Position numbers and translations under genes: made by a program. A stretch of DNA of 36,832 bases from Halioglobus sp. (GTDB lineage: Bacteria; Pseudomonadota; Gammaproteobacteria; Pseudomonadales; Halieaceae), in NCBI GenBank assembly GCA_013214285.1, contig JABSPW010000016.1, positions 1 through 36,832 of the forward strand, given 5' to 3'. Every line of letters begins with the position of its first letter. Position 1 is the stretch's first letter. This document shows, piece by piece, positions 20,004-29,339 of the stretch. A model generated the notes under the pieces. The model was not told where the DNA came from and made no database searches. It saw nothing but the letters and a program-made list of their open reading frames with translations.

Positions 20004-20033
20004 GACACGCCTTATCCAATGCTGCGGCGTGTC
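20004..20033 (-). repeat. Perfect 8-bp inverted repeat just after dnaK
   Basis: GACACGCC (20004-20011) and GGCGTGTC (20026-20033) are separated by 14 bases, starting 13 bases after the dnaK stop. No T-run follows on the minus strand. The hairpin could protect the 3' end of a dnaK-only message processed upstream of the second hairpin at 19937-19971. That role is inference. Confidence 0.5.
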
Positions 20034-20046
20034 CATCCGGCAGGGC

Positions 20047-21981
20047 TTATTTTTCGTCTTTGACTTCTTCGAACTCCGCATCCACCACATCGTCGGCGGC
20101 AGCATCGGTCGCCTGCTCCGAACCCCCAGCATCGGCCGCGCCGGCATCGGCACCTTCCGATGCCTGGGCCTGATACATTTTTTGCGCCACCGGACCCGTG
20201 GCTTCGGTGAGTTTCGTTGCCGCCGCGTCGATGGCGTCCTTGTCATCCGCCTTGAGCGCTTCCTCGGCCTCGGCGATGGCTGTCTCTATGACTGCCTTCT
20301 CCTCATCGGTTGCGTGCTCACCGGCCTCTTCCAGCGTTTTCCTTGCCGCGTGCACCAGTCCATCGCAGGTATTCCGCGAGGTGACGAGCTCCTCAAACTT
20401 CGCATCCGCCTCGGCATTGGCCTCGGCATCCGCCACCATTTGCTCAATATCCTGCTCACTTAACCCACCGGAGGCCGTGATGCGGATCGACTGCTCCTTG
20501 TTGGTCGCTTTGTCCTTGGCAGACACGTGAAGTATGCCATTGGCGTCGAGATCGAAAGTCACCTCAATCTGCGGCATACCACGCGGCGCAGGCGGTATAT
20601 CCGTGAGGTCAAAACGCCCCAGCGACTTGTTGCCAGTCGCCTGCTTGCGCTCACCCTGGATGACGTGAATGGTCACCGCCGTCTGATTATCCTCGAACGT
20701 GGAGAACACCTGCGACTTTTTGGTCGGAATGGTGGTGTTCTTCTCGATCAACGGTGTGGCAACTCCACCCGCTGTTTCAATACCCAATGTTAAGGGCGTG
20801 ACATCCAACAGCAGCACGTCCTTGACGTCACCGGCTAATACCGCGCCCTGAATCGAGGCACCCACAGCCACCGCTTCGTCAGGGTTCACATCCTTACGCG
20901 GCTCCTTGCCAAAGTAGTCCGCTACCTGTTGTTGCACCAACGGCATACGCGTCTGACCACCCACCAGGATTACATCATCAATATCGGAGGGCGACAGACC
21001 TGCGTCGTTCAAAGCAATCTTCACAGGCTCCATGGACCGGCTCACCAGGTCTTCCACCAGCGACTCCAGCTTGGCCCGGCTCAACTTCACCACCAGGTGC
21101 TTTGGCCCGGACGCATCCGCCGTGATGTAGGGAAGGTTTACTTCAGTCTGTTGCGAACTGGACAACTCGATCTTGGCTTTCTCGGCCGCTTCCTTGAGTC
21201 GCTGCAGCGCCAATGGGTCGTTGTGCAGATCGATGCCGCTGTCTTTCTTGAATTCTTCCGCCAAATACTCGATCAAGCGCAGATCAAAATCTTCGCCACC
21301 AAGGAAGGTATCGCCGTTAGTAGACAACACTTCAAACTGGTGCTCACCGTCTACCTCAGCGATCTCGATGATCGAAATATCAAAGGTGCCACCACCAAGG
21401 TCATACACCGCCACCGTATGGTCGCCCTTGGCCTTGTCCATACCATAAGCCAGCGCTGCCGCGGTAGGCTCGTTGATGATGCGCTTGACCTCAAGGCCCG
21501 CAATTTTACCCGCGTCCTTGGTCGCCTGACGCTGCGCGTCATTGAAGTAGGCCGGCACCGTGATCACCGCCTCGGAGACCGGTTCTCCGAGGTATTCCTC
21601 GGCAGTCTTTTTCATCTTGCGCAGGACCTCCGCAGACACCTGCGGCGGGGCCATTTTCTCTCCCTTCGCCTCAACCCAGGCATCACCGTTATCAGCCTTG
21701 GCTATGGTATACGGCACCATCTTGATGTCTTTCTGCACAACGTTGTCGTCGTATTTACGGCCGATCAGACGCTTCACCGCGAACAGCGTGTTGGTCGGAT
21801 TGGTCACGGCCTGGCGCTTTGCACTCTGACCCACCAGGACCTCGCCGTCATCGGTGTAACCAACGATCGACGGTGTCGTGCGATCGCCTTCCGCATTCTC
21901 GATAACCTTGGGTTTGCCACCCTCCAACACAGATACACAGGAGTTGGTCGTACCCAGGTCGATTCCAATTATCTTACCCAT
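20047..21981 (-). CDS. dnaK: DnaK (Hsp70) chaperone
   Basis: DnaK binds exposed hydrophobic segments of client proteins in an ATP cycle driven by DnaJ and GrpE. The 644-residue protein starts [21 protein letters not shown] and contains the phosphate-binding [14 protein letters not shown], the family signature [14 protein letters not shown], the linker [16 protein letters not shown] and a C-terminal EEV-type end ([11 protein letters not shown]). GGAG lies seven bases before the ATG at 21981. A sigma32-like promoter 59-89 bases upstream gives it its own heat-shock start in addition to transcripts from grpE. Confidence 0.99.
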   Translation of the reverse strand: MGKIIGIDLGTTNSCVSVLEGGKPKVIENAEGDRTTPSIVGYTDDGEVLVGQSAKRQAVTNPTNTLFAVKRLIGRKYDDNVVQKDIKMVPYTIAKADNGDAWVEAKGEKMAPPQVSAEVLRKMKKTAEEYLGEPVSEAVITVPAYFNDAQRQATKDAGKIAGLEVKRIINEPTAAALAYGMDKAKGDHTVAVYDLGGGTFDISIIEIAEVDGEHQFEVLSTNGDTFLGGEDFDLRLIEYLAEEFKKDSGIDLHNDPLALQRLKEAAEKAKIELSSSQQTEVNLPYITADASGPKHLVVKLSRAKLESLVEDLVSRSMEPVKIALNDAGLSPSDIDDVILVGGQTRMPLVQQQVADYFGKEPRKDVNPDEAVAVGASIQGAVLAGDVKDVLLLDVTPLTLGIETAGGVATPLIEKNTTIPTKKSQVFSTFEDNQTAVTIHVIQGERKQATGNKSLGRFDLTDIPPAPRGMPQIEVTFDLDANGILHVSAKDKATNKEQSIRITASGGLSEQDIEQMVADAEANAEADAKFEELVTSRNTCDGLVHAARKTLEEAGEHATDEEKAVIETAIAEAEEALKADDKDAIDAAATKLTEATGPVAQKMYQAQASEGADAGAADAGGSEQATDAAADDVVDAEFEEVKDEK

Positions 21982-22008
21982 TGTCTTTCTCCAGTCAGTC
22001 TCTTGTCG

Positions 22009-22059
22009 GGCCTGGCCCGCGTTATCATTTCCTGCTTTCTATATTGGCCCGGCCAGGCC
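22009..22059. repeat. Perfect 9-bp inverted repeat across the dnaK promoter
   Basis: GGCCTGGCC (22009-22017) and GGCCAGGCC (22051-22059) are exact reverse complements 33 bases apart. The right arm lies inside the spacer of the sigma32-like dnaK promoter and the left arm in the dnaK leader. A transcript coming from grpE would contain both arms and could fold; a transcript from the dnaK promoter would contain only one. It could also be a protein site. The function is unknown. Confidence 0.6.
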
Positions 22060-22070
22060 GATTTCAAGGG
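22040..22070 (-). promoter_or_regulatory. Sigma32-like heat-shock promoter of dnaK
   Basis: On the minus strand CCCTTGAAA (22062-22070) is a full -35 consensus for the heat-shock sigma factor. After a 14-base spacer comes CCAATATA (22040-22047), a partial match to the -10 consensus CCCCATNT. It lies 59-89 bases before the dnaK start, and no CIRCE is present. Confidence 0.65.
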
Positions 22071-22112
22071 TTTTCAGCGTCCCGCCAGTGACCCCGGCTG
22101 ACCCAGCGGCCC

Positions 22113-22724
22113 CTAACCCGGACTCTTGCTCACCATCACCATTGCCGGCCGCACTAATCGACCATTGAGCGTATACCCCTTCTGCATGACCGCAGTCACC
22201 GTATTCGGCTCCACATCCGGATTGTCTACCATGCTCATCGCCTGATGCAGCTGCGGGTCAAAGGGCTCACCCAACGGATCGACTGCTTCAATATGAAATT
22301 TTTCCAGGGCATCCAACAACCCCTTCAGCGTCAGCGCCACCCCTTCGGCAATAGGCTTGAGAATCTCCTCCTCACCAGTCGCTGCCTCCAGCGCGCGTTC
22401 CAAATTATCCACCACGGGCAACAATTCGTTGCAGAACGGCTCCAGCGCGAATTTGCGCGCCTTTTCCACATCCTGCGCGGCGCGGCGCAGGGTGTTTTGC
22501 GCCTCTGCCTGGGCGCGCAGCGCCTCATCTTTCGCCGCTGTCAACTCCTCCTCCAAGCGGGCCACCGCGTCGCTGGGATCCAGCGCACCGGCCTCCTCCG
22601 CCTCAACGGCGGGGTCAGCTCCCTGAGCTGCCGCCTCGGCAAGGCCCTCGACCTCCTGCGACGGATCCACCTGCGATGCAGGCCCTTCAGGGACGTCCGG
22701 CTGCTTGTGATCCTTTCCCGCCAC
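22113..22724 (-). CDS. grpE: GrpE nucleotide exchange factor
   Basis: GrpE releases ADP from DnaK and acts as a thermosensor. The 203-residue protein has an acidic disordered N-terminus (to about 50), a long coiled coil ([32 protein letters not shown]), and the conserved core [20 protein letters not shown] and [24 protein letters not shown]. The C-terminal beta domain ends [22 protein letters not shown]. The start is GTG at 22724, supported by GGAGG six bases upstream. It has its own sigma32-like promoter 77-104 bases upstream, which overlaps no coding sequence. dnaK follows after 131 bases. Confidence 0.98.
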   Translation of the reverse strand: MAGKDHKQPDVPEGPASQVDPSQEVEGLAEAAAQGADPAVEAEEAGALDPSDAVARLEEELTAAKDEALRAQAEAQNTLRRAAQDVEKARKFALEPFCNELLPVVDNLERALEAATGEEEILKPIAEGVALTLKGLLDALEKFHIEAVDPLGEPFDPQLHQAMSMVDNPDVEPNTVTAVMQKGYTLNGRLVRPAMVMVSKSPG

Positions 22725-22800
22725 GCGTTTCCTCCATTTTTTCAGTTACTGGCCCGCGCGCTTTTGCGCCGAAGCGCGCACATTCCACCTCACTTTGGCG

Positions 22801-22828
22801 ATATGCGGCCAGCAGCACAGATTTCAAG
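22801..22828 (-). promoter_or_regulatory. Sigma32-like heat-shock promoter of grpE
   Basis: On the minus strand CTTGAAA (22822-22828), a 13-base spacer and CCGCATAT (22801-22808) closely match the sigma32 pattern CTTGAAA / CCCCATNT. It sits in the 161-base gap between hrcA and grpE. No CIRCE is present in that gap, so HrcA is not expected to act here. Confidence 0.72.
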
Positions 22829-22885
22829 GCCATTAATGAAAAAAATGAGCCATATCGGGACAAGAGCGCCGCCAAACGCGCCGCT

Positions 22886-23920
22886 TTATGGGGATAGCGC
22901 CGAGCTCAGCATGCGCGCGGTGACATCGACGATCGGTATGACGCGCTTATACTCCATGCGAGTAGGCCCGATCACCCCCAACACTCCCAGAGTGCGCGCC
23001 CCATCACTATAGGGTGCAGTGACAACACTGAAGTCGCCAAAGACCTCGTACCCAGCCTCTTCGCCAATAAATATCTGCACACCCTCAGCCCGCGTGCAAC
23101 GTTCTAAAAGATGCAGCAGGTCTTGCTTGCGCTCAAAGGATTCAAACAGGTCGCGCAGGCCGGAAAATTCATCAGCACTCGCACTATCGAGCAAGCGATT
23201 AGTGCCCGCCATGACATACTCCTCCTCAGTCTGCTCCTGCTCCAGCGCCTGATTGGCGAGATTCAGCGCGTCCTCCAGGTAACTGTCAATCTGACTGCGT
23301 GCTTCACGCATTTCACGCACAATATGCTCCTGCACCTTGTGCAATGGGCGCCCGGCATAACGCTGGTTGACAAGGATTGCCGCCTCGCGCAGCTGGTCTT
23401 CGCTGAACACGCGCCGCGTATGAATGATGCGGTTCTGCACCTCCCGCTCGTTGACCACCAGAATGACCAGCACACGATCTCCCGACAGGGGCAGGAACTC
23501 CACCTGACGCAGCTGAATAGTCTCTTGTTTCGGCACCGTGACCAGACCGGCTTGGGCGGAAATATTCGATAACAACGACGAGGCGGACTGCACCAGCTCC
23601 GTTGAGGATTTATCGGGATGCAGTTCGGCACGCATCGCGGAGATAGCCTCTGCCTCCAGTGGCTGCACTTGCAACAAGGTGTCGACAAAGACCCGGTAGC
23701 CAAGGGCAGTGGGCACACGACCCGCGGAGGTGTGGGGCGAGTGCAGATAACCACGTTCCTCCAGGTCAGACATGACATTGCGCACCGTGGCAGCACTGAC
23801 GGGCAAACCGGCTGCTTCGCGCAAAGTGCTGGATCCGACCGGCTGGCCCTCACGTATGTGATGCTCCACCAACGCCTTCAGAAGGCAACTGGCGCGCTCT
23901 GAAATATCAACGGCTGACAT
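22886..23920 (-). CDS. hrcA: HrcA heat-inducible transcription repressor
   Basis: HrcA binds CIRCE operators and represses chaperone genes; GroEL activity keeps it folded, giving feedback. The 344-residue protein has an N-terminal winged helix (PVGSSTLREAAGLPVSAATVRNVMSDLEERGYL followed by SPHTSAGRVPTALGYRVFVD) and the C-terminal HrcA domain with FIGEEAGYEVFGDFSVVTAPY and GVLGVIGPTRMEYKRVI. I chose the ATG at 23920, preceded by GGAGG; an upstream reading adds 51 residues of non-conserved sequence overlapping the recN promoter region. It is divergent from recN. Its visible target is the CIRCE in front of groES, at the other end of the window. Neither its own upstream region nor that of grpE or dnaK has one. 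Confidence 0.97.
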   Translation of the reverse strand: MSAVDISERASCLLKALVEHHIREGQPVGSSTLREAAGLPVSAATVRNVMSDLEERGYLHSPHTSAGRVPTALGYRVFVDTLLQVQPLEAEAISAMRAELHPDKSSTELVQSASSLLSNISAQAGLVTVPKQETIQLRQVEFLPLSGDRVLVILVVNEREVQNRIIHTRRVFSEDQLREAAILVNQRYAGRPLHKVQEHIVREMREARSQIDSYLEDALNLANQALEQEQTEEEYVMAGTNRLLDSASADEFSGLRDLFESFERKQDLLHLLERCTRAEGVQIFIGEEAGYEVFGDFSVVTAPYSDGARTLGVLGVIGPTRMEYKRVIPIVDVTARMLSSALSP

Positions 23921-24081
23921 AGGATCTATTACCTCCAGGCTCCCCCCGGTTTTATCACAGCAGCAGCGAATTACAAAGCCGTGTGGCTCTTTGAATAATG
24001 GTATATTACCTGGGTTTATAAAGCTGCCAGCGTTGGGTATGGTCACTCGATACGCAAGGGGAGCCATCAGCACGGGACGCC

Positions 24082-25734
24082 ATGCTCAGCCAACTCAGCA
24101 TCAGCAACTACACCGTGATTGCCAGCCTGGAAATGGCGTTCTCCCCCGGGATGACGGTCATTACCGGAGAAACCGGTGCAGGGAAGTCGATCATGCTCGA
24201 TGCGCTGGGTCTATGCGTTGGCGACCGGGCGGACCCCAAGGCAATACGGCACCGCTGCGACAAAGCGGAAGTGATTGCCAGCTTCGACCTGACCAACATA
24301 CCTCAAGCGCTGACCTGGCTGAACAAACGCGATCTCGAGGCGGGCACTGAATGTGTGTTGCGCCGCGTGATCGGCCGCGATGGGCGCAGTCGGGCCTACA
24401 TCAATGGCAGTCTCTGCACCTTGCAGGACTGCGCCGAATTGGGCGCCATGCTGATCGATATCCATAGCCAGCACAGCCACCAATCGCTGCTGCGTAAAAC
24501 GGTGCAACGGGACCTGCTCGATGTGTACGCCGGCCACCTGGACCTCACCCAGACCATAGAACAGTGCGCCTCAGAATGGCTGCACAAACACCATGAGCTG
24601 GAACTGATAGCGGGATCCAGCGAGGAGCATGCCAACCGCATCCAGTTGTTGACCTATCAGGTGGAGGAACTGGATACCCTGGACCTGCAGCCCACGGAGC
24701 TCAGCGCACTGGAACAAGAACACCGCCTGCTCGCTAACGCGGAACGCATTTTAGACAGCGCACAAGAGGCGTTAACCGTGGCCGAAGCGCAGGAGAGCGG
24801 CGTGCAGCAGGCCCTGCGGTTACTGGACGAAGAACTTCACGCCACCGACACGGCTCGAGACGCGCGCGCCTTGCTGGAGTCCGCTGCGATTCAAATTACC
24901 GAAGCGCGCAGCGAGATCCAGCAGCACCTGTCCAGTGTCGAGGTCGACCCGGCGCGCCTAGCACAAGTGCAACGACGACTGGAAGATGTCTACGATATTG
25001 CCCGCAAACACCGTGTTGTACCAGAGCAGCTGACAGCACTGCACCAGTCGCTACGGGAGGAGCTCACTGGACTTGCAGGCGGCGGTGAACGCATCAATGA
25101 ACTGCAGCGAGACATGGACAGGCTCGAAAAACAGTACACGGCCGACGCGAAGACACTGAGCAGGCAGCGCAAGGCGGCGGGAAGAAAGCTGGTGAAGCAG
25201 TCCAAGACAGTGCTGGATTCATTGGCGATGGCTGGCTGCGAGTTTGAAGTGGCCCTGATTCCCGTGAAAGGCGAACAACCGCATCCCCACGGCGGTGAAG
25301 ACATCGAGTTTCGTATTAGCACCAACCCTGGCAACGCCCCCCGCCCTCTCAGAAAAATCGCGTCAGGCGGCGAGCTTTCGCGCATCAGTCTCGCCATCGG
25401 CGTGGTCACGGCAGGTGCATCGACGATACCCGCCATGGTGTTCGACGAGGTCGATGTCGGTATCGGCGGTGCCGTAGCAGAAGTGGTTGGCAAACTGCTG
25501 CGAACACTGGCAACACAGGCACAAGTGCTCTGCGTCACCCACCTGCCGCAGGTCGCTGCTGAGGGCAATCATCACCTGCAGGTCACCAAAAGTCGTTCGG
25601 GCACGCATGTGGAAACGGGGCTGCGCACGCTGCATGCAGCAGAAGAGAAAGTGAAGGAGATTGCGCGCATGCTTGGCGGGGTGAAGATCACACCCCAAAC
25701 CCTGGCAACCGCCCGCGAGATGCTGGAAGGCTAA
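24082..25734 (+). CDS. recN: DNA repair protein RecN
   Basis: RecN is an SMC-like ATPase that acts early in double-strand break repair. The 550-residue protein has Walker A GETGAGKS near residue 32 and a long central coiled coil (about 150-350). The ABC signature is KIASGGELSRISLAIG, and Walker B is AMVFDEVDVGIGG, followed by the D-loop/switch region LCVTHLPQVAA. There is no good ribosome site before the ATG, but the N-terminus MLSQLSISNYTVI matches the family. I looked for a LexA box (CTGT-N8-ACAG) in the 161-base gap shared with hrcA and found none, so SOS control is not evident. Confidence 0.98.
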   Translation: MLSQLSISNYTVIASLEMAFSPGMTVITGETGAGKSIMLDALGLCVGDRADPKAIRHRCDKAEVIASFDLTNIPQALTWLNKRDLEAGTECVLRRVIGRDGRSRAYINGSLCTLQDCAELGAMLIDIHSQHSHQSLLRKTVQRDLLDVYAGHLDLTQTIEQCASEWLHKHHELELIAGSSEEHANRIQLLTYQVEELDTLDLQPTELSALEQEHRLLANAERILDSAQEALTVAEAQESGVQQALRLLDEELHATDTARDARALLESAAIQITEARSEIQQHLSSVEVDPARLAQVQRRLEDVYDIARKHRVVPEQLTALHQSLREELTGLAGGGERINELQRDMDRLEKQYTADAKTLSRQRKAAGRKLVKQSKTVLDSLAMAGCEFEVALIPVKGEQPHPHGGEDIEFRISTNPGNAPRPLRKIASGGELSRISLAIGVVTAGASTIPAMVFDEVDVGIGGAVAEVVGKLLRTLATQAQVLCVTHLPQVAAEGNHHLQVTKSRSGTHVETGLRTLHAAEEKVKEIARMLGGVKITPQTLATAREMLEG

Positions 25735-25775
25735 CCTGCGCCGCGCCCAGACGACAGCAATACCATTGCTCTCTT

Positions 25776-26195
25776 TTACGCCTGACCTTTTTTCTTGACG
25801 TACAACACCAGGGAATGGTCGATCAGTTCATAACCGTGTTCCTCGGCTATCTCGCGCTGCCGCTGTTCGATCACCGCGTCGGTGAACTCCACCACTTCGC
25901 CACTGGCTACACACACCATATGGTCGTGGTGTTCGCCCTTGGCCAACTCGAAGACCGAGTGCCCTGCTTCGAAGTTATGGCGGGTGACCAACCCGGCGCT
26001 CTCGAACTGTGTCAGTACCCGATAGACCGTTGCCAGGCCAACATCCTCGCCCGCGTCCAAAAGCGCGCGGTACACGTCCTCCGCGCTCATGTGCTGCGAG
26101 GCCGAGTCAGGGGATTCCAGCAGTTGCAGGATCTTTAAGCGCGGCAAGGTGATCTTCAGCCCGGCCTTACGCAACTCCTGATTTTGTTCAGCCAT
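25776..26195 (-). CDS. fur: Ferric uptake regulator Fur
   Basis: Fur represses iron uptake genes when loaded with ferrous iron. The 139-residue protein has the N-terminal winged helix (LKITLPRLKILQLLES and DVGLATVYRVLTQFESAGLV) and the metal-binding H89-H90-D91-H92 motif with C95. The second Cys of the usual CxxC is absent (CVAS). To my knowledge the same position is also not Cys in Pseudomonas Fur, so this is not a defect. The gene is divergent from bamE with a 75-base gap, the same arrangement as fur-omlA in pseudomonads. No clear Fur box was seen in that gap. Confidence 0.97.
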   Translation of the reverse strand: MAEQNQELRKAGLKITLPRLKILQLLESPDSASQHMSAEDVYRALLDAGEDVGLATVYRVLTQFESAGLVTRHNFEAGHSVFELAKGEHHDHMVCVASGEVVEFTDAVIEQRQREIAEEHGYELIDHSLVLYVKKKGQA

Positions 26196-26270
26196 AATGT
26201 CGGGGGGTTCTCTGCATCGTCGAGTAGCGGTATGATGCCATTCCTATAAAACAAGTGGAAGTTTTATCGG

Positions 26271-26609
26271 ATGCGCGCCCTCTTACTCTGTTCTATCATT
26301 GCCTGCACCAGCGCCTGTGGTGGCTTTGGCTTTCCCGGTGTCTATCGCTTGGACATCGAGCAGGGCAACATCGTGACCGAGGACATGGCAGACCAACTGC
26401 AGCCGGGTATGACACGACGGCAAGTGCGCTTCATCCTTGGCACGCCACTTATCGAGGACACCTTCAATCCAGACCGCTGGGATTACCTTTTTGTGAAGCG
26501 CAACGGGCAAACCGTCCTAACGCAAACGCTACTTAGCGTCGAGTTTGAGGGCGACAGTCTGGTGGCGCTTTCCGGCAACCTGATGCCGGCTAGCTGGGGC
26601 GGCAACTAA
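26271..26609 (+). CDS. bamE: Outer membrane assembly lipoprotein BamE (SmpA/OmlA)
   Basis: BamE is a lipoprotein of the BAM complex that inserts beta-barrels into the outer membrane. The 112-residue protein has a signal peptide with a lipobox best read as IIA-C, giving lipidation at Cys12 (Cys16 is an alternative). The domain is complete: QGNIVTEDMADQLQPGMTRRQVRFILGTPLIEDTF followed by RWDYLFVKRNGQ. The motif GMTRxQVxFxLGTP is diagnostic. GGAAG sits eight bases upstream of the ATG. It is divergent from fur and converges on rnfH. Confidence 0.96.
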   Translation: MRALLLCSIIACTSACGGFGFPGVYRLDIEQGNIVTEDMADQLQPGMTRRQVRFILGTPLIEDTFNPDRWDYLFVKRNGQTVLTQTLLSVEFEGDSLVALSGNLMPASWGGN

Positions 26610-26669
26610 ACGCCTCAACCCCTAATACAACACCTTCGTGCCTGCTCACGTCGCAGCAATAGCTCGCCT

Positions 26670-26990
26670 TCAGCTGTCTGGAGCAGAATCCTGGCGCCGC
26701 TCCCGCGCCCGTGCCGCACGGGCCTTGCGTACCGCCTTTGGGTCAGCAATCAGCGGCCGGTAAATTTCCACCCGCTGCCCTTCGCGCAGCACCTGCGTCG
26801 ACGCCACAACGTGACCGAAAATACCATATTTCGCACTGTCCAGATCAATACCTTCGAACTTGCTGACAATGCCCGACTGTCGAGCAGCTTCTGCCACCGT
26901 GGTGCCAACTGCTACAACCAGCTCGATAATCGCCTGCTTGTCAGGTAGCGCATAGGCCACTTCCACAGTGATTGTGTCGTCGTTGCTCAT
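26670..26990 (-). CDS. rnfH: RnfH family protein (RatB, UPF0125)
   Basis: This small beta-grasp (ubiquitin-like) protein has no firmly known role; it is named for its place beside rnf genes in some species and is often paired with ratA. The 106-residue protein contains TITVEVAYALPDKQAIIELVV and IFGHVVASTQVLREGQRVEIYRPLIADPKAVRKARA, the diagnostic C-terminal stretch. The ATG at 26990 matches the family N-terminus; an upstream start would add ten unrelated residues. Normally ratA lies immediately upstream on the same strand. Here the transporter gene ends 33 bases upstream instead, leaving no room for it. Confidence 0.92.
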   Translation of the reverse strand: MSNDDTITVEVAYALPDKQAIIELVVAVGTTVAEAARQSGIVSKFEGIDLDSAKYGIFGHVVASTQVLREGQRVEIYRPLIADPKAVRKARAARARERRQDSAPDS

Positions 26991-27023
26991 GCGATTACAC
27001 GTTCCATTGCCGTAGCCCACTCA

Positions 27024-28391
27024 CTACCCGCTATTGGCGAAATACGTTTGCAGCATCAGGATCGCAATAGCCGGCGGCGCAATATACCGCAACAGGCCAC
27101 GCCAGAGCGAGAAAAAGAGGTCAGATTCCCGCACCAGCTCCAGGCGCAGGATAGCCGGGTGCAGTCGCCAGCCCACCAGTATTGCCATCAGTAACGCCAC
27201 CGACGGCAGCAACACGCCAGCCGTGAGCAAATCCAACTGCCGCAACAAATTGCGCTCGCTCGCCCAGGGCAGCGGGGCGCTGGCACTGAGTGACACCACG
27301 ACAGCCAGCGACAGATACCAGACCACGGCACCGGCCAGCAGGCTTGCGGTGAAACGCGCCAGACGCCACTGCTGCATCAGCATAACGACAATGGGCTCCA
27401 TGATGGCCACCGCAGTACCCCACGCCGCCACGGTCATGAGGGCAAAGAACAATGCACCGACACTCTCGCCCTGCAACAGGTTGCCAAAGGCGTATGGCAT
27501 ACTGATGAACAGCAGACCGGGGCCCGATGCGGGTTCCAGGTTGTTGGCAAAGACAATAGGGAAAACCGCCAGTCCCGCGAACAGACCAATGGCAACATCA
27601 AACAGCGCAACTGCCATCACCGAGCGCCCGACCGGAATGCGCTGCGGCGCGTAGGCGCCGTAACTGATACCGGTACCAACGCCAACACCTAATGTGAACA
27701 GGGCGTGAGCCAGCGCCACCAGCACAGTGCGCGACGAAAAGTCCGCCAACTGGGTGGTGAAAAGGAACTCCCGGGCGGCCGCCATATCGCCGTGATCGAA
27801 GCCAAACTTGACCAAGAACGCCAGCATCCCCGCCATCAGCGGCACCACCAGCCACACCAGCGTGCCGAGACCCCGACGCACACCCAGCACGATGACCCCG
27901 GCAGTCAGCAGCAAAAACAGGCTTTGCCAGTAAAGTTGTGGCGCGGGGTCTTGCAGGAAGCGGGCAAAATGATCCCCTGCCTCCGCTGCCGGTATCGACG
28001 AGAAGGTGCCCCGCCACAATAAGTCGGCGTAAGCCATACTCCAACCCGCCACAACGACGTAAAACGTGAGCAGGAGCAAACCGGTCACACAGGCCAGGAC
28101 ACCAAGCAGCACCCAGCCGCGAGAGCGCAGGGAGCTCGCGCAGGCGCGACGAATCGCTGCGACGGGGCCAGGTCCGCCGTAACGGCCCAGCACCACTTCG
28201 GCCACCATAATGGGCACTGCAATGAAGAACAGGCAGATCACGTAACTGATGACAAAGGCGGCACCCCCGTACTCACCGCTGAGCCAGGAAAACCGCCACA
28301 GATTGCCCAGACCAACCGCAGATGTCGACAGGGCAAGTACGAAGGTCGTGCGCGTACCCCACCGGTCGGCAACCCCCGGACGTTCCAGCAT
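27024..28391 (-). CDS. Sodium-dependent transporter, neurotransmitter:sodium symporter (NSS) family
   Basis: NSS proteins import amino acids or related amines with sodium. The 455-residue protein has about 11 membrane helices with the family's first-helix signature: [40 protein letters not shown]. The unwound helix-1 motif ([10 protein letters not shown]) coordinates sodium and substrate in LeuT. The ATG at 28391 has no convincing ribosome site; a TTG one codon upstream is the other choice. It lies between rnfH and the divergent smpB, 33 bases before rnfH on the same strand, so the two may share a transcript. The substrate is unknown. Confidence 0.94.
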   Translation of the reverse strand: MLERPGVADRWGTRTTFVLALSTSAVGLGNLWRFSWLSGEYGGAAFVISYVICLFFIAVPIMVAEVVLGRYGGPGPVAAIRRACASSLRSRGWVLLGVLACVTGLLLLTFYVVVAGWSMAYADLLWRGTFSSIPAAEAGDHFARFLQDPAPQLYWQSLFLLLTAGVIVLGVRRGLGTLVWLVVPLMAGMLAFLVKFGFDHGDMAAAREFLFTTQLADFSSRTVLVALAHALFTLGVGVGTGISYGAYAPQRIPVGRSVMAVALFDVAIGLFAGLAVFPIVFANNLEPASGPGLLFISMPYAFGNLLQGESVGALFFALMTVAAWGTAVAIMEPIVVMLMQQWRLARFTASLLAGAVVWYLSLAVVVSLSASAPLPWASERNLLRQLDLLTAGVLLPSVALLMAILVGWRLHPAILRLELVRESDLFFSLWRGLLRYIAPPAIAILMLQTYFANSG

Positions 28392-28501
28392 CAAAAAATA
28401 AAAACCATAATTATCATGGGTTTAGAGTGCCGCAGCGGGCAGACGGTGAAAAGGGAAAGATTACCGTTCACCACCCTTCCGAGCTCCGTATAATGCGCGC
28501 C

Positions 28502-28984
28502 ATGGCGAAAAAGAAAGCAAAAAAAAATGATAATGTCATCGCTCGCAACAAGCGTGCGCGCTTTGACTACCAGTTACAGGCCACCTTCGAAGCAGGCATT
28601 GCTCTTCGCGGCTGGGAGGTGAAAAGTCTGCGCATGGGCAAGGCGGACCTAGCGGACTCCTATGTATTGATGAAAGCCGGGGAAGCCTGGCTACTGGGCA
28701 GCCACATCGTTCCCCTCGACACTGCATCAACGCACACCCCGGCGGACCCCGTGCGCACACGCAAGCTGCTGTTGCACAGGAAGGAACTTGCCAGGATTCA
28801 CGAGGCCACGGCTCAGAAAGGCCAAACTTGCGTGTGCACGCAACTTTACTGGAAGGGTCACCTAGTAAAAGCACGACTGGCATTGGCGATCGGCAAAAAG
28901 GCCCACGACAAACGCAACACCGAACGCGATCGTGACTGGAGTCGACAGAAGCAACGCATCATGCGCGACGCGGTGAAGCAATAG
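28502..28984 (+). CDS. smpB: SsrA-binding protein SmpB
   Basis: SmpB binds tmRNA and brings it to stalled ribosomes. The 160-residue protein has the oligonucleotide-binding barrel: [42 protein letters not shown], then [10 protein letters not shown] and [18 protein letters not shown]. It ends in the basic helical tail [29 protein letters not shown] that mimics mRNA in the channel. The ATG at 28502 is the only start that gives the conserved N-terminus. Its RNA partner ssrA is 4.3 kb downstream on the same strand. Confidence 0.98.
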   Translation: MAKKKAKKNDNVIARNKRARFDYQLQATFEAGIALRGWEVKSLRMGKADLADSYVLMKAGEAWLLGSHIVPLDTASTHTPADPVRTRKLLLHRKELARIHEATAQKGQTCVCTQLYWKGHLVKARLALAIGKKAHDKRNTERDRDWSRQKQRIMRDAVKQ

Positions 28985-29339
28985 CCCCGCAGCAGACGCA
29001 GGCTTATCGGTCCCGCAGGTTAGAACAACTTAATCTAAAAATCGGTTTGCAGACCTGGCGGTCACCTACCATAGTTAGAGGGTGCTTGCGCGGATAGCCT
29101 GTATCTCAACGGGCGGGCTTTCACAGCAGGGACAACCGGATACGGTGCTTACCGCAGGTCTTTCCCATAACGGAAAGCAAAGGGTGGGGGGATGTAGCGC
29201 AACGCTGCCCCTCACCGATTCGTGCCCGCGGGCCGTATTGACAGACAGAGCGCCCAAACGCCACACCAATCAACGCAACAGTGGCATTGTTTGAGGGCAT
29301 TGATACCATAGCCTACTGATTGCAGATAGACAGGCTCTC
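28985..29339. other. 355-base gap with no supported gene
   Basis: No convincing coding region or RNA gene is seen here. A short hairpin (CTTTCC at 29160-29165 and GGAAAG at 29172-29177) lacks a T-run. A TTGACA at 29238-29243 has no good -10 partner at 16-18 bases. The gap presumably carries the end of the smpB transcript and the promoter of the AsmA-like gene. Confidence 0.5.

Noticed and set aside
20929..22101. Long plus-strand frame antisense to dnaK (390 codons)
   Set aside because: It is a codon-usage shadow of dnaK with no recognisable protein features.
23921..24081. Search for a LexA (SOS) box upstream of recN
   Set aside because: No CTGT-N8-ACAG pattern found; only AT-rich promoter-like sequence without a firm -35/-10 pair.
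25776..26195. Missing second Cys of CxxC in Fur as a possible defect
   Set aside because: Pseudomonad Fur is, to my knowledge, also without it, and all other metal residues are present.
29238..29243. TTGACA before the AsmA-like gene
   Set aside because: No acceptable -10 box 16-18 bases downstream.
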